From the IMG/VR virus record IMGVR_UViG_3300019881_000002, positions 1 through 46,359 of that record: a stretch of DNA of 46,359 nucleotides; one strand, given 5' to 3'. Each line of letters starts with the position of its first letter. Position 1 is the stretch's first letter. A program made the position numbers and the translations under genes. The notes beneath the pieces were generated by a model, which saw nothing but the letters and a program-made list of their open reading frames with translations, was not told the origin of the DNA and did not search any database. Shown in pieces: positions 16,815 to 24,082 of the stretch. The DNA comes from a virus.

Positions 16815-17018
16815 TCATCGCCGGCCGAACATCCGCGCGCCGGCCCGTACGCGCTGCCCCGACCCGCCGCACCGGCCGCAGACGTTCCACCGGCGATGAG
16901 AACTCCCGGCGCTCGTCGCCGACCCCCGGCAGGACCGGCAGCGGGCGTAGGGCCACAGGATGATGCTGATCACGTAGACGATGATCGGGGCGAGGATGAG
17001 GGCGGCCTGCGTGTCCAT
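16815..17018 (-). CDS. Small membrane protein with zinc-ribbon tail
   Basis: 67 residues, ATG with AAGGACG upstream. One N-terminal membrane segment (AALILAPIIVYVISIILW) is followed by a cytoplasmic DnaJ-like zinc-ribbon tail with CRSC and CGRCGGSGQR pairs and a basic end (RAGARMFGRR). Proteins of this design occur beside FtsK-like genes in actinobacterial integrative elements, as I recall. Function unknown. Confidence 0.7.
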   Translation of the reverse strand: MDTQAALILAPIIVYVISIILWPYARCRSCRGSATSAGSSHRRWNVCGRCGGSGQRVRAGARMFGRR

Positions 17019-17036
17019 CGGAACGTCCTTTCGGGA

Positions 17037-17203
17037 GAGTTAGATCGCCGCGGGCGAGTTAGGTTTCTAACTCGCGGCGCGAGCGGACACAAAAGGTCTG
17101 TGACCTGCGGAAAGTTAGGTGAGTTAGCCGAGTTAGGTGGCTCGGCCATGTGTCGAGTTGAGGGCTCAGGAAGCGGTTTCGTGGTCATGACGGGGCCTAA
17201 CTC
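17037..17203. repeat. Cluster of GAGTTAG repeats beside the translocase gene
   Basis: GAGTTAG(G) or its complement occurs at 17037-17043, 17056-17062, 17067-17073 (inverted), 17112-17118 (AAGTTAG), 17121-17127, 17130-17136 and 17197-17203 (inverted, overlapping the translocase stop). The second and third copies form a GAGTTAG-gttt-CTAACTC hairpin; copies at 17112, 17121 and 17130 are spaced nine bases apart. The region is less GC-rich than its surroundings. Short clustered repeats next to an FtsK/TraB-type gene suit a conjugal transfer (clt) recognition locus; a regulatory role is the alternative. Confidence 0.6.
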
Positions 17204-19416
17204 GGCCGCTGCGAGAGGGCGTCGGCGATGAGCGCCGGAGAGACCGGGAATCGGTTGCCGGTCGAGGGGATCTGCACGTCGTACTCGCGCGCCAGACGCT
17301 CCCTGAGCGCCTTGCCGGTCATCCGCCGGTACGGGGCCCAGCCCGGCGCGTGGCTGGCCAGGAGCGCCGGGACGTCAGCCGCCGGGACGGTCTCCTCGCC
17401 GAGCGCAGCCTCCAGATCCTCCAGCAGGTCCCGCTGCTCAACCCGGCGCGGTCCACCCTTCCCCGGTACGGCCTTGCCGCGGTCCGCGATGGCCTTCAGC
17501 GACCGCTCGATGATGGGCGTGAGCTGGTCGTTGCCCTTCTCGATCGAGATGAAATACGCCTGCACGATGTCCGACCGCTCGCCGGATAGGCCCTTGCAGA
17601 CCGCAGTGCCCTTGTCCACGCCGGGGATCAGCTCGGTCGCCTTGTGGCCGGCCGTGTAGGCCCCCTGCCCGAGCAGCGCATCGTTGGCGACGTGGTCACC
17701 GACGGCGAACGCGATGCCGTTCGAACAGTTCCTGGTCACGTCCCTGGGCATGCTGTCCTTCGTCGGCGCCTGCGTGGAGACGATGACGTGGATACCGCGC
17801 TTGCGGCCCAGCTTCACGATGTCGATGAGGAGCTGGGCGATCTCCTTGCCGTACTTCCTGTGCTGGATCGCGAGGTGCGCCTCTTCCAGCAGGTAGAACA
17901 GCGGGTGAAGGCCGATGTCAGCGTCCGCCAGACGCCGGGTGACGGCGGGTTCCTGCTGGTCGATGAGGATCTGACCGCGCGCCTGGACTTCGGCGTACAG
18001 GTCGCGAAGATCGTGAAGGATCTCCTCGATCCGCTCATCCTCGGCGCCCATCACGTACCGGGCAGCGCGGCGCTTGAACAGCTCGAAGTCGAAGTTCGTG
18101 TCCGGGACGTTGATCCAGATCTCGGCGGTCGGGTCGAGAGCGGCACCCGCGAGCATGGCCCGGGCGGCGCTGGACTTGCCCTGACCTGGCATCCCTCCCG
18201 CGATCGTGTTCCGCTCCATCACGGGCGCATTGATCGGATCGCCGCGCAGGGTCTTGCCCAGCGGGACGCCCTTGAACACGTCGACCTTGCCGTCGGTGAG
18301 CAGCGGATAGGGGCCGGCACCTTCAGCGAGCGCGCCCTTGTCGGCGACCCAGGTGGCGAGGAGGCCCGCCTCGGCGCCGGTGGTCGGCCAGACTTCCTTG
18401 GCCAGGCGATGCAAGGTGGTGGCGAAGTCCGCGCGGCGCCGTGAGATCCGCTCGGCGGTCACGCCGCCCGGCAGACGCACAGCGAAGAACGTGCCGCGCC
18501 CGTCCCGCCGAGGAATCGTGATGAATTGCAGCGGATGGCCCGCCTTGAAGTAGGCCGTGATCTGCGGGATTCGCAGGGCTTCGAGGGCGCGGGCGATCGT
18601 CGTCTCATCGATGTCGACGTCTTCGTCCTCGGTGGCGACCTGCATCCACCCGGGCCCGGCACCGGACGTGCGGCCGACGTGCCACAGGGCGGCCACGCCG
18701 AGCCAGGGCGCGAGGAGGACGAGCGGGCCCCAGACGATTGCCAGGATCGTGACCAGGTCACGGATACCGTTGGACACGGTCAGGAACGTCTGCCGGATCT
18801 GGTGCGGGTCGTGGTCGGCGACGGCCAGAGTGATGCCGATGAGCAGCAGAAATGCCACGCTCGCGGCGAGCGTGATCGCGATGGCTTTGATGGAGTTGAC
18901 GATCGCTGTTGGGACGGCCATGCGGCGGCGGTAGCGGCGTTCGCGGGCCTGCTCACCCCGGGCCTCCCACTCCTTGACCTCCTCCCAGTTCCCGGCGGCC
19001 ATCGCGGCGCGGATCATCTGCTCGTGGAGGCTGTTGGTCTTCGCCCGCCACAGCCGTTTCAGGAGGACGCCGGCGCCGATGGGGATGTAAGCGGCTTGCC
19101 GCGCGGCTGCGCGGGTGCGGTCGTCGGCGGCCACCTCGCGGGTGCGGATGACGATGATGTTCAGGACGCGGGGTATCGCGGGTGAGGGAGGTGGCTCCTC
19201 CCATTCGACTACTGCGCGTTCGGCGGCCGGCTCAAGGGCGTCCATCGGTTCGAGGGGGTCGAGGGCGGTCTCTGGTGGTACGGCGAGGTCCCGCCCCGGC
19301 TCATCCTCCGGGGCGGGCTCGTCGCGTACTCGCGCCTGTACTTCGCCGTCCTCGTCCGGGCCGGGGACGGCGTACAGCGCGGGGGCGTCGCTAGGGCTGC
19401 GCTGCGAGCCGCTCAC
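17197..19416 (-). CDS. FtsK/SpoIIIE (TraB-like) DNA translocase
   Basis: 739 residues, GTG start overlapping the upstream stop (GTGA). An acidic proline-rich N-terminus is followed by two membrane segments (about 175-200, ITLAASVAFLLLIGITLAV; about 215-245, LVTILAIVWGPLVLLAPWLG). The RecA-like motor has Walker A near residue 410 (AGGMPGQGKSSAAR) and Walker B near 508 (LFYLLEEAHL), then GIHVIVSTQAPTKD. The last 60 residues look like a winged-helix DNA-binding domain (GKALRERLAREYDVQIP). Such proteins move double-stranded DNA between mycelial compartments in Streptomyces-type plasmids and integrative elements. Presence in a complete tailed-phage genome is unusual. Confidence 0.85.
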   Translation of the reverse strand: MSGSQRSPSDAPALYAVPGPDEDGEVQARVRDEPAPEDEPGRDLAVPPETALDPLEPMDALEPAAERAVVEWEEPPPSPAIPRVLNIIVIRTREVAADDRTRAAARQAAYIPIGAGVLLKRLWRAKTNSLHEQMIRAAMAAGNWEEVKEWEARGEQARERRYRRRMAVPTAIVNSIKAIAITLAASVAFLLLIGITLAVADHDPHQIRQTFLTVSNGIRDLVTILAIVWGPLVLLAPWLGVAALWHVGRTSGAGPGWMQVATEDEDVDIDETTIARALEALRIPQITAYFKAGHPLQFITIPRRDGRGTFFAVRLPGGVTAERISRRRADFATTLHRLAKEVWPTTGAEAGLLATWVADKGALAEGAGPYPLLTDGKVDVFKGVPLGKTLRGDPINAPVMERNTIAGGMPGQGKSSAARAMLAGAALDPTAEIWINVPDTNFDFELFKRRAARYVMGAEDERIEEILHDLRDLYAEVQARGQILIDQQEPAVTRRLADADIGLHPLFYLLEEAHLAIQHRKYGKEIAQLLIDIVKLGRKRGIHVIVSTQAPTKDSMPRDVTRNCSNGIAFAVGDHVANDALLGQGAYTAGHKATELIPGVDKGTAVCKGLSGERSDIVQAYFISIEKGNDQLTPIIERSLKAIADRGKAVPGKGGPRRVEQRDLLEDLEAALGEETVPAADVPALLASHAPGWAPYRRMTGKALRERLAREYDVQIPSTGNRFPVSPALIADALSQRPS

Positions 19417-20498
19417 GCCGGGCTCTGCCGTTCGGGTACGGCGAGGTACGCCTGGATGGCGGTGGCCCGGTCCTGGCCGATACGCAGCGTCTCCTTGAGC
19501 CGGGCGATACTCGGGATCTCCCCGGCATCGATCTCGGTCCGGAACCGGCGGCGCCCCTTCTTGACGAGCGGCTCCAGCTCGCGAGGTACGGGCGCGAGTA
19601 CGTCATCGGGTACGCGGGTACGCTCCTGGCCTGCTTCGATCCGCGCGAGTTCGTCCTTGCTGACGAGCCGCAGCGGCGGGCGGTCAACAGGTACGGCCCA
19701 GGGCGCGGGCGGGCATACCTGTGCGAGCGCCTGAGCGTTGCGCAGCGCGCCGATCTGGGCGAGCAGCGCGGTCTGCCGCTCGGGGTCGCCGGCGAGGTCG
19801 GCGTACTCGACGGCCCGACGTACCGCGGCGGCCTGGCGCCGCCCGGCGAGCCACGCCCGCCGCGAGCCCTCGGGAGTTGTGCTCAGCCGCTGAGTGGCCA
19901 CCGCGACGCGCGTGAGGCGCCGATGGGCGTCCACTTCGCTCGCCGTACGGTCGGCCGCCTCGGCGATCCCCAGGCGCACCAGGATGCGTTCCGGCGTAAT
20001 CCGCCAGTTGATCCGGTGGTCCCGCTTATCCTTCGTCCGCGCCCGGCGCCGCTCGCCGGACAGGCCACGCTCCCACAGCCATGCGGCCACGGCCGGGGCG
20101 GCGATCCGCAGGAGCACACTGCGCAGGGAATCGGCAGCGGTGGAGGCGAGCACGGCGGACAGGCCCGCAAGCGCCCACACGGCGACGCCGTCGACGCCCG
20201 CGGTGTGCTCCGGGGTCTCCTTGATGTTGCGGCGCGCGCGCAGGCCGGACACGAAGATCGCGACCTCGATGAACGCGAAACATTCGATGCGCAGGTAGAT
20301 AGGAGCGTCCAGGACGTCACGGAAGAACACCCACATGCCGTCGGCCTGCACGCTGGTCGCGATGACCGCAGCAACGACCGTCAGTACGTTCTCTGCCTGC
20401 TTGCCGCGAAGCGCCTTGCGCAGGGCACGCCAGGTCAGCGTGCCCGCGAGGAGCAGCAGCGCCACGAGAGTGGCGTCGCTGGCGAGATCGCTGTTCAC
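19413..20498 (-). CDS. DUF2637-like membrane protein
   Basis: 361 residues from the GTG at 20498, which has AAGGAG eight bases upstream; a TTG at 20525 would add nine residues. Four N-terminal hydrophobic segments (TLVALLLLAGTLTW; VLTVVAAVIATSVQADG; FAFIEVAIFVSGL; VAVWALAGLSAVLASTA) are followed by a long basic, helical cytoplasmic part with a helix-turn-helix-like C-terminus (IARLKETLRIGQDRATAI). DUF2637 proteins pair with FtsK/TraB genes in actinobacterial integrative elements. Here the two genes overlap by GTGA, so they are co-translated. Confidence 0.8.
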   Translation of the reverse strand: MNSDLASDATLVALLLLAGTLTWRALRKALRGKQAENVLTVVAAVIATSVQADGMWVFFRDVLDAPIYLRIECFAFIEVAIFVSGLRARRNIKETPEHTAGVDGVAVWALAGLSAVLASTAADSLRSVLLRIAAPAVAAWLWERGLSGERRRARTKDKRDHRINWRITPERILVRLGIAEAADRTASEVDAHRRLTRVAVATQRLSTTPEGSRRAWLAGRRQAAAVRRAVEYADLAGDPERQTALLAQIGALRNAQALAQVCPPAPWAVPVDRPPLRLVSKDELARIEAGQERTRVPDDVLAPVPRELEPLVKKGRRRFRTEIDAGEIPSIARLKETLRIGQDRATAIQAYLAVPERQSPA

Positions 20499-20550
20499 GA
20501 GAGGTGCTCCTTGGTCGTTGTGCAACGGGGTCGACGGGCGTGTGGCGGGG

Positions 20551-20838
20551 CTAGTTCTTCTTCAGGTAGGGGGCGTGCTTGACGGCGTTCTCTGCGGCCT
20601 TGCGTTCGGCTGGCGTGCTCTTCCGCAGCGCCTCCTGGTAGGCCCGGTCGGCGGCCTTGTAGCGCTTCTCGCCGGTCGCGCCTTCGTCGATACGATGTAT
20701 GGCGGTGTGGGCGTCGTCTTCAAGCTTGATAAGGCGGCCGACCTGATTGCGTCGGATCAACAGGTCGCGGGGCTTGGTGCCCTTCTTGAGCACGCCCTGG
20801 CGGGCTGCGCTGCCGGTGTTCTTCTTGAACAGGCCCAT
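20551..20838 (-). CDS. Small basic helical protein, unknown
   Basis: 95 residues with AAGGAG before the ATG. It is strongly basic and helical (KKGTKPRDLLIRRNQVGRLI; KRYKAADRAYQEALRK), without cysteines or membrane segments. It is likely to bind nucleic acid or a partner; no family is recognised. It sits upstream of the DUF2637 and FtsK genes in the same leftward operon. Confidence 0.7.
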   Translation of the reverse strand: MGLFKKNTGSAARQGVLKKGTKPRDLLIRRNQVGRLIKLEDDAHTAIHRIDEGATGEKRYKAADRAYQEALRKSTPAERKAAENAVKHAPYLKKN

Positions 20839-20901
20839 TCGGTTCTCCTTCAGGTGGCGGGCCCGCCCACGGTGACGAGAGGACGGGCCCGGCGGGTGGA
20901 A

Positions 20902-21027
20902 TCAGCGGCGCTTACGCCGGGGCCTGTCCATGCGGATCTTGCAGACGTGGGTCAGCGGGTTGTTGTGCCGCTTCTTGCAGGTCCCGCATTTGAAGACCTT
21001 GATCTTGACCTGGGGTTTGATGGCCAC
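20902..21027 (-). CDS. 41-residue zinc-finger-like protein
   Basis: Starts at a GTG (MAIKPQVKIKVFKCGTC) and ends in a run of arginine and lysine. CGTC and HVC give three cysteines, with nearby histidines (KRHNNPLTHVC), enough for one zinc site. A longer open frame reads upstream, but its composition is that of an antisense shadow. The family is not known to me; the position inside the operon and the motif support a real gene. Confidence 0.6.
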   Translation of the reverse strand: MAIKPQVKIKVFKCGTCKKRHNNPLTHVCKIRMDRPRRKRR

Positions 21028-21032
21028 GGCGA

Positions 21033-21125
21033 TTACGCCTTGACCCAGGACACGCCGCTCATCGGGTGACCTGCCGGTCTCTGGCGACAGTCGGCGACGG
21101 CTTCGACGAACTGGGCCTTGTTCAT
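21033..21125 (-). CDS. 30-residue peptide gene
   Basis: ATG at 21125 preceded by AGGAAGG; reads MNKAQFVEAVADCRQRPAG followed by HPMSGVSWVKA and a TAA stop. The ribosome binding site, codon usage and tight spacing to the next gene support translation. I recall similar tiny proteins in actinobacterial integrative elements but cannot confirm it here. Confidence 0.5.
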   Translation of the reverse strand: MNKAQFVEAVADCRQRPAGHPMSGVSWVKA

Positions 21126-21223
21126 GTGGTGCCTTCCTGCTGGGTGGTGCGGGGAGTTGGGGTCCCGGCGACGGCTGGAGGGTGCTTCGGCCGGAGCGGG
21201 TCCGCCGCCGGGACGATCTGGTG

Positions 21224-21267
21224 GCCGCGGCCCCGGGTGCCCGCGACGGCCTACCCGGGGCCGCGGC
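21224..21267 (-). terminator. 15-bp stem hairpin inside the leftward operon
   Basis: GCCGCGGCCCCGGGT (21224-21238) pairs perfectly with ACCCGGGGCCGCGGC (21253-21267) across a 14-base loop. It starts three bases after the stop of the BldC-like gene in the direction of transcription. There is no T-run, which is common for actinobacterial terminators. It may split the operon or attenuate the transfer genes downstream. Confidence 0.65.
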
Positions 21268-21269
21268 GT

Positions 21270-21629
21270 CTATGGGGCCGGGTCCTGGCTGCGGGATGCC
21301 CCGCGGGATGACGGCCGGAGAGTCGTGTGCTCGCGGAGGATGCGCCGCATGACGCCGAAAGTGCAGCCGAACTTCGCGGCGACCTGCCGGATGCTCCAGT
21401 CCTGCTCGTACAGCCGTACGGCATCGGCGATCATCTGGGCTCGCCCCGGGTCGGACCGCTCCTTGAGGAGAGCCCCGACAGCGGAGGTTCGGTAGCGGCG
21501 GTGCCCGCCCAGTGTGAGGACCGCGTCCAGCCGTCCCTCGCGGGCCCACCGGGCGACCGTCACGCCCGCGACGCCGAGCATCCGCGCCACCTCGGCGGGG
21601 GTTAGCAACTCATCGTCTGTCGAGGTCAT
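21270..21629 (-). CDS. BldC/MerR-type DNA-binding protein with extra HTH
   Basis: 119 residues. Residues about 8-52 (LLTPAEVARMLGVAGVTVAR ... GGHRRYRTSAV) are a BldC/excisionase-type winged helix. A second helix-turn-helix follows (about 65-100; MIADAVRLYEQDWSIRQVAA, FGCTFGVMRRIL), of the kind seen in resolvase C-termini. The start overlaps the previous stop by ATGA. It may regulate the leftward operon or act in excision. A related single-domain protein is encoded at 28371. Confidence 0.8.
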   Translation of the reverse strand: MTSTDDELLTPAEVARMLGVAGVTVARWAREGRLDAVLTLGGHRRYRTSAVGALLKERSDPGRAQMIADAVRLYEQDWSIRQVAAKFGCTFGVMRRILREHTTLRPSSRGASRSQDPAP

Positions 21630-21826
21630 CGGTTGTCGCCGAGGGTTGTGAGGATCCGCCGCGCCTCGTCCGGGTATTCGCGGATGAGGCGTTCGAGCTC
21701 ATACAGCTCCGACGCCGTCATCGGCGCGCTCACCGCAGGCTTGAGTGCATCTCTGAGGCCGCCGAGTTCGCGCTCGAAGGACTCGCGGTTGAACCGGGGC
21801 TGTTTGGTGTGGCCGGTGTCGCTCAT
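21626..21826 (-). CDS. 66-residue helical protein, unknown
   Basis: Starts at ATG 21826 after a GGAG motif; reads MSDTGHTKQPRFNRESFERE and ends in a helical LYELERLIREYPDEARRILT segment. It overlaps its neighbours by four bases on both sides, so it is part of the leftward operon. No family recognised. Confidence 0.7.
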   Translation of the reverse strand: MSDTGHTKQPRFNRESFERELGGLRDALKPAVSAPMTASELYELERLIREYPDEARRILTTLGDNR

Positions 21827-21960
21827 TTCTCCGGCTCCTCCTGTACGGGCCGGTCGGCGTCCCACGCGTGGTGGCATGGGTCCGGGTCGTTGTGCCGGTA
21901 GTCGCGGGGGACCGTGGCCCATTCGGCTGCTGCGCCGTCGCTGCCGCTGTTGGCGCTCAC
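21823..21960 (-). CDS. 45-residue protein, unknown
   Basis: GTG start overlaps the previous stop (GTGA); reads MSANSGSDGAAAEWATVPRD then a short histidine/aspartate-rich segment (HNDPDPCHHAWDADRP) that could bind metal. Coupled to both neighbours by 4-base overlaps. Function unknown. Confidence 0.6.
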   Translation of the reverse strand: MSANSGSDGAAAEWATVPRDYRHNDPDPCHHAWDADRPVQEEPEK

Positions 21961-22460
21961 AGGACACCCACCACCCAGTCCAGATCGTCCTGGGTGAGCA
22001 CGACGCCGGGGGCGGCCAGTAACGCGTGGACGGCCTTGCCGGGACTGCCATTGGGCTCGACCCACAGTGTCGCGAGCGCATCGACGATCCGCAGTCCGCG
22101 CCCGTGCTCGTCGCCCTCGGTCGCGTCGCGCAGGGCGGGCATCGTGTGGCAGGTGTCCTGGACGCACAGGTGCACCCAACGGTCGGTGCACTGCACACCG
22201 AGGCTGATCACGCCCAGGGCGCGGCACCTTGAGGCGATGAGGGCGCGGTATGCGTTGGTGATGAGCTCGGAGACGACCAACTCGACATCGTCGACGAACT
22301 CGGCGGCGTCGTACCTGGCGAGCTTGGTACGGGCGAAGCGGCGGCCGACGGAGACGCTGGGCGCACGTGGCGCGAGCGAGATCCAGGCGGGTTTCGCCGG
22401 TTCAGGGGCGGACCGGCCGCACGCGACCGGCTGTGCACATGCCGCCGGGGGATTGCTCAT
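21957..22460 (-). CDS. Anti-sigma-factor-like ATPase (HATPase_c_2)
   Basis: 167 residues from ATG 22460, which has GGAG eight bases upstream. The N box (VDDVELVVSELITNAYRA) and G1-type box (DEHGRGLRIVDALATLWV) are those of RsbW/SpoIIAB-like GHKL kinases common in actinobacteria. Cysteines near the N-terminus (AACAQPVACG) are a curious feature. It is first in the leftward operon and divergent from a DUF5753 regulator with a DUF397 partner. That set resembles the whiJ/abaA-type developmental clusters of Streptomyces. It may tune host sigma factors or development; partners are unknown. Confidence 0.8.
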   Translation of the reverse strand: MSNPPAACAQPVACGRSAPEPAKPAWISLAPRAPSVSVGRRFARTKLARYDAAEFVDDVELVVSELITNAYRALIASRCRALGVISLGVQCTDRWVHLCVQDTCHTMPALRDATEGDEHGRGLRIVDALATLWVEPNGSPGKAVHALLAAPGVVLTQDDLDWVVGVL

Positions 22461-22508
22461 TGCGATCACTCCGTGTTGTGGAGCAAGGAGACTGGACTAG
22501 GTGCATAC

Positions 22509-22533
22509 TGCTACTGCACAGTGCAGAATAGCA
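22509..22533. promoter_or_regulatory. Palindromic operator between divergent regulators
   Basis: CTGCAC-A-GTGCAG (22514-22526) is flanked by TGCTA (22509-22513) and TAGCA (22529-22533), giving an extended near-symmetric site. It lies between the leftward ATPase operon and the rightward DUF5753 regulator and is AT-richer than its surroundings. It is the natural binding site for the adjacent HTH protein. Confidence 0.65.
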
Positions 22534-22605
22534 ATGCCCTAGCGAAAATAGGCAGCCCTTCGGCATCGATTGCTGACGAGCCGCCACGACCGAGACACTG
22601 ATGCC

Positions 22606-23460
22606 ATGCCGCAGCCCCACAGCCCCACCGTCCGTGGCCGCAAGGTCGCCTCCGAGCTCCGCCGCCTTCGCGAGGAGGCAAGGCTCTCGGCCGACCAAGC
22701 CGCCGCCCATCTCGGCGGGGGCTGGAGCCGGTTCAAAGTGACCCGAATCGAGACCGCCAAGACCAAGCCGTCGATTCAGGCCATCACGGCGATGCTCGAC
22801 CTGTACGGCGTCGACAGCGGACTCCGCGAGGCGCTACTCAAGCTGGCCAAGGATGCATGGCGTCGCGGCTGGTGGACCGACTACAGCGACGTTTTCAGGG
22901 GTTCGTACGTGGCGCTCGAAGACGATGCGGCCCGCATCGATGAGTGGAGTCCGCAGGTCGTGCCTGGCCTGCTCCAGACTGACGAGTACGCGCGTGAGGT
23001 CATCAGAGCGGGCTGGCGCGGCGATGAGGCGGGAGTGCAGCGCCGAGTGATGGCGCGCATGACGCGTAAGGTGCTGCTCGGCCGCACGGACCCGGCGGCA
23101 CCGCTGCTCACCACGATCCTGGATGAGGCGGTGCTCCGACGCCCGATCGGCGGGCTTGACATCATGCGCGCACAGTTGATGGCGCTGCTCGACGCGTCCC
23201 GCCGGCCGAACGTCGTCATCCGGGTCCTGCCGTTCGGCGCGGGCACACACGCCGGATTGGATGGCCCGTTCATCCTGCTCGGGTTCGCCGAGGACATCGC
23301 GCCCGACGTCGCCTACGTCGGCACTCGAATCGGTGACGGGTATGCGGAAGATGCCGCAACGGTCCGAGAGCTTAGGGTTGACTTTGATGCCCTGTCAGCA
23401 GCGGCGTTGCCTCCGGAGGAATCTCTGGAGCTCATCGCCGCCATCACCAACAAGGAGTAG
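22606..23460 (+). CDS. XRE-family regulator with DUF5753 (Scr1-like)
   Basis: 284 residues from ATG 22606; an upstream in-frame start at 22570 would add 12 residues. The N-terminal Cro/CI HTH (about 8-65; VASELRRLREEARLSADQAA, TRIETAKTKPS) is followed by the DUF5753 domain (WSPQVVPGLLQTDEYAR ... MRAQLMALLDASRRPNVVIR ... VLPFGAGTHAGLDGPF). These proteins are abundant in actinobacteria and usually pair with a DUF397 protein, as here. The palindrome upstream suggests autoregulation. An immunity or developmental role is inferred. Confidence 0.88.
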   Translation: MPQPHSPTVRGRKVASELRRLREEARLSADQAAAHLGGGWSRFKVTRIETAKTKPSIQAITAMLDLYGVDSGLREALLKLAKDAWRRGWWTDYSDVFRGSYVALEDDAARIDEWSPQVVPGLLQTDEYAREVIRAGWRGDEAGVQRRVMARMTRKVLLGRTDPAAPLLTTILDEAVLRRPIGGLDIMRAQLMALLDASRRPNVVIRVLPFGAGTHAGLDGPFILLGFAEDIAPDVAYVGTRIGDGYAEDAATVRELRVDFDALSAAALPPEESLELIAAITNKE

Positions 23461-23469
23461 TCCAGTCTC

Positions 23470-23583
23470 ATGAACGTCCCCGAGAAGGATCTTTCAGGCG
23501 CGCCCTGGTACAAGAGCACCCGAAGCGGTGACGCCAGCAACTGCGTTGAGGTCGTCGCCGTCGAGGCCGACCGCACCAAGTAA
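23470..23583 (+). CDS. DUF397-like protein, C-terminally short
   Basis: 37 residues: MNVPEKDLSGAPWYKSTRSG then DASNCVEVVAVEADRTK. The W-x-K-S-T-R-S-G and N-C-V-E-V motifs are diagnostic of DUF397, but the family usually runs about 60 residues and includes a region after the valine-rich strand that is missing. Either a natural short variant or a gene cut by recombination: a 13-base direct repeat flanks it. It follows the DUF5753 gene, its usual partner. Confidence 0.7.
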   Translation: MNVPEKDLSGAPWYKSTRSGDASNCVEVVAVEADRTK

Positions 23584-23600
23584 CGCACCCGCAACACGGA

Positions 23601-23629
23601 GAGGCCCCGGCGCATCGCGCCGGGGCCTC
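23601..23629 (+). terminator. Hairpin terminator after the DUF397 gene
   Basis: GAGGCCCCGGCGC (23601-23613) and GCGCCGGGGCCTC (23617-23629) form a perfect 13-bp stem with an ATC loop. No T-run follows, as often in actinobacteria. It isolates the DUF5753/DUF397 pair from the GntR gene. Confidence 0.8.
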
Positions 23630-23746
23630 GTCCAGTCTCATGGTGATCCTACGCCACCATCAGCCCCATGCGGCCCCTCCGAGGTCCCGCGAAGTCGCTC
23701 GGAGGGCCGCGAATCTGACGGTACGCCCGCTTTGTGGCCACGTCCA

Positions 23747-23805
23747 GACAGGCGCGCCTGTCCGCGCCTGTCTGCACCTGTAGGGCTGCGTCAGCGTGCA
23801 GGTGC
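23747..23805. promoter_or_regulatory. Repeat-rich operator/promoter region of the GntR gene
   Basis: A perfect 16-bp palindrome (GACAGGCG/CGCCTGTC, 23747-23762) is followed by another CGCCTGTC half-site (23765-23772) and by an inverted pair GCACCTG (23774-23780) and CAGGTGC (23799-23805). TCTAAT at 23811-23816 is a plausible -10 box placing the transcript start at or next to the GTG at 23825, so the message may be leaderless. These sites suit autoregulation by the GntR protein. Confidence 0.55.
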
Positions 23806-23824
23806 GGACGTCTAATGTCGTCCC

Positions 23825-24082
23825 GTGTTCGACGATGATCTTGATCATGAGAGCGGCCGGACGCTCTCCCAGCAGATCGCCGACCGGATCCAGAAAAAGA
23901 TCCACAGCGGCGATCTGCCTCCCGACCGGGCGGTGCCATCGGAGTCTCAGATCGCGCAGATCTGGGGCGTCTCCCGGGACACCGCCCGGCGCGCCACGAG
24001 GATCCTGGTAGAGCGAGGGCTCGTCTACACCGTGGTGGGCAAGGGCTCCTATGTCCGGCCGCCAGAGGAATGGCCACGCTAG
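23825..24082 (+). CDS. Small GntR-family winged-helix regulator
   Basis: 85 residues, only the GntR DNA-binding domain (LSQQIADRIQKKIHSGDLPP ... PSESQIAQIWGVSRDTARRA ... GLVYTVVGKGSYV) without an effector domain. GTG start with no visible ribosome binding site; possibly leaderless. KorSA/TraR-type transfer repressors of Streptomyces plasmids and integrative elements also belong to the GntR superfamily, so a link to the FtsK/TraB-like operon is possible but unproven. Confidence 0.82.
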   Translation: MFDDDLDHESGRTLSQQIADRIQKKIHSGDLPPDRAVPSESQIAQIWGVSRDTARRATRILVERGLVYTVVGKGSYVRPPEEWPR

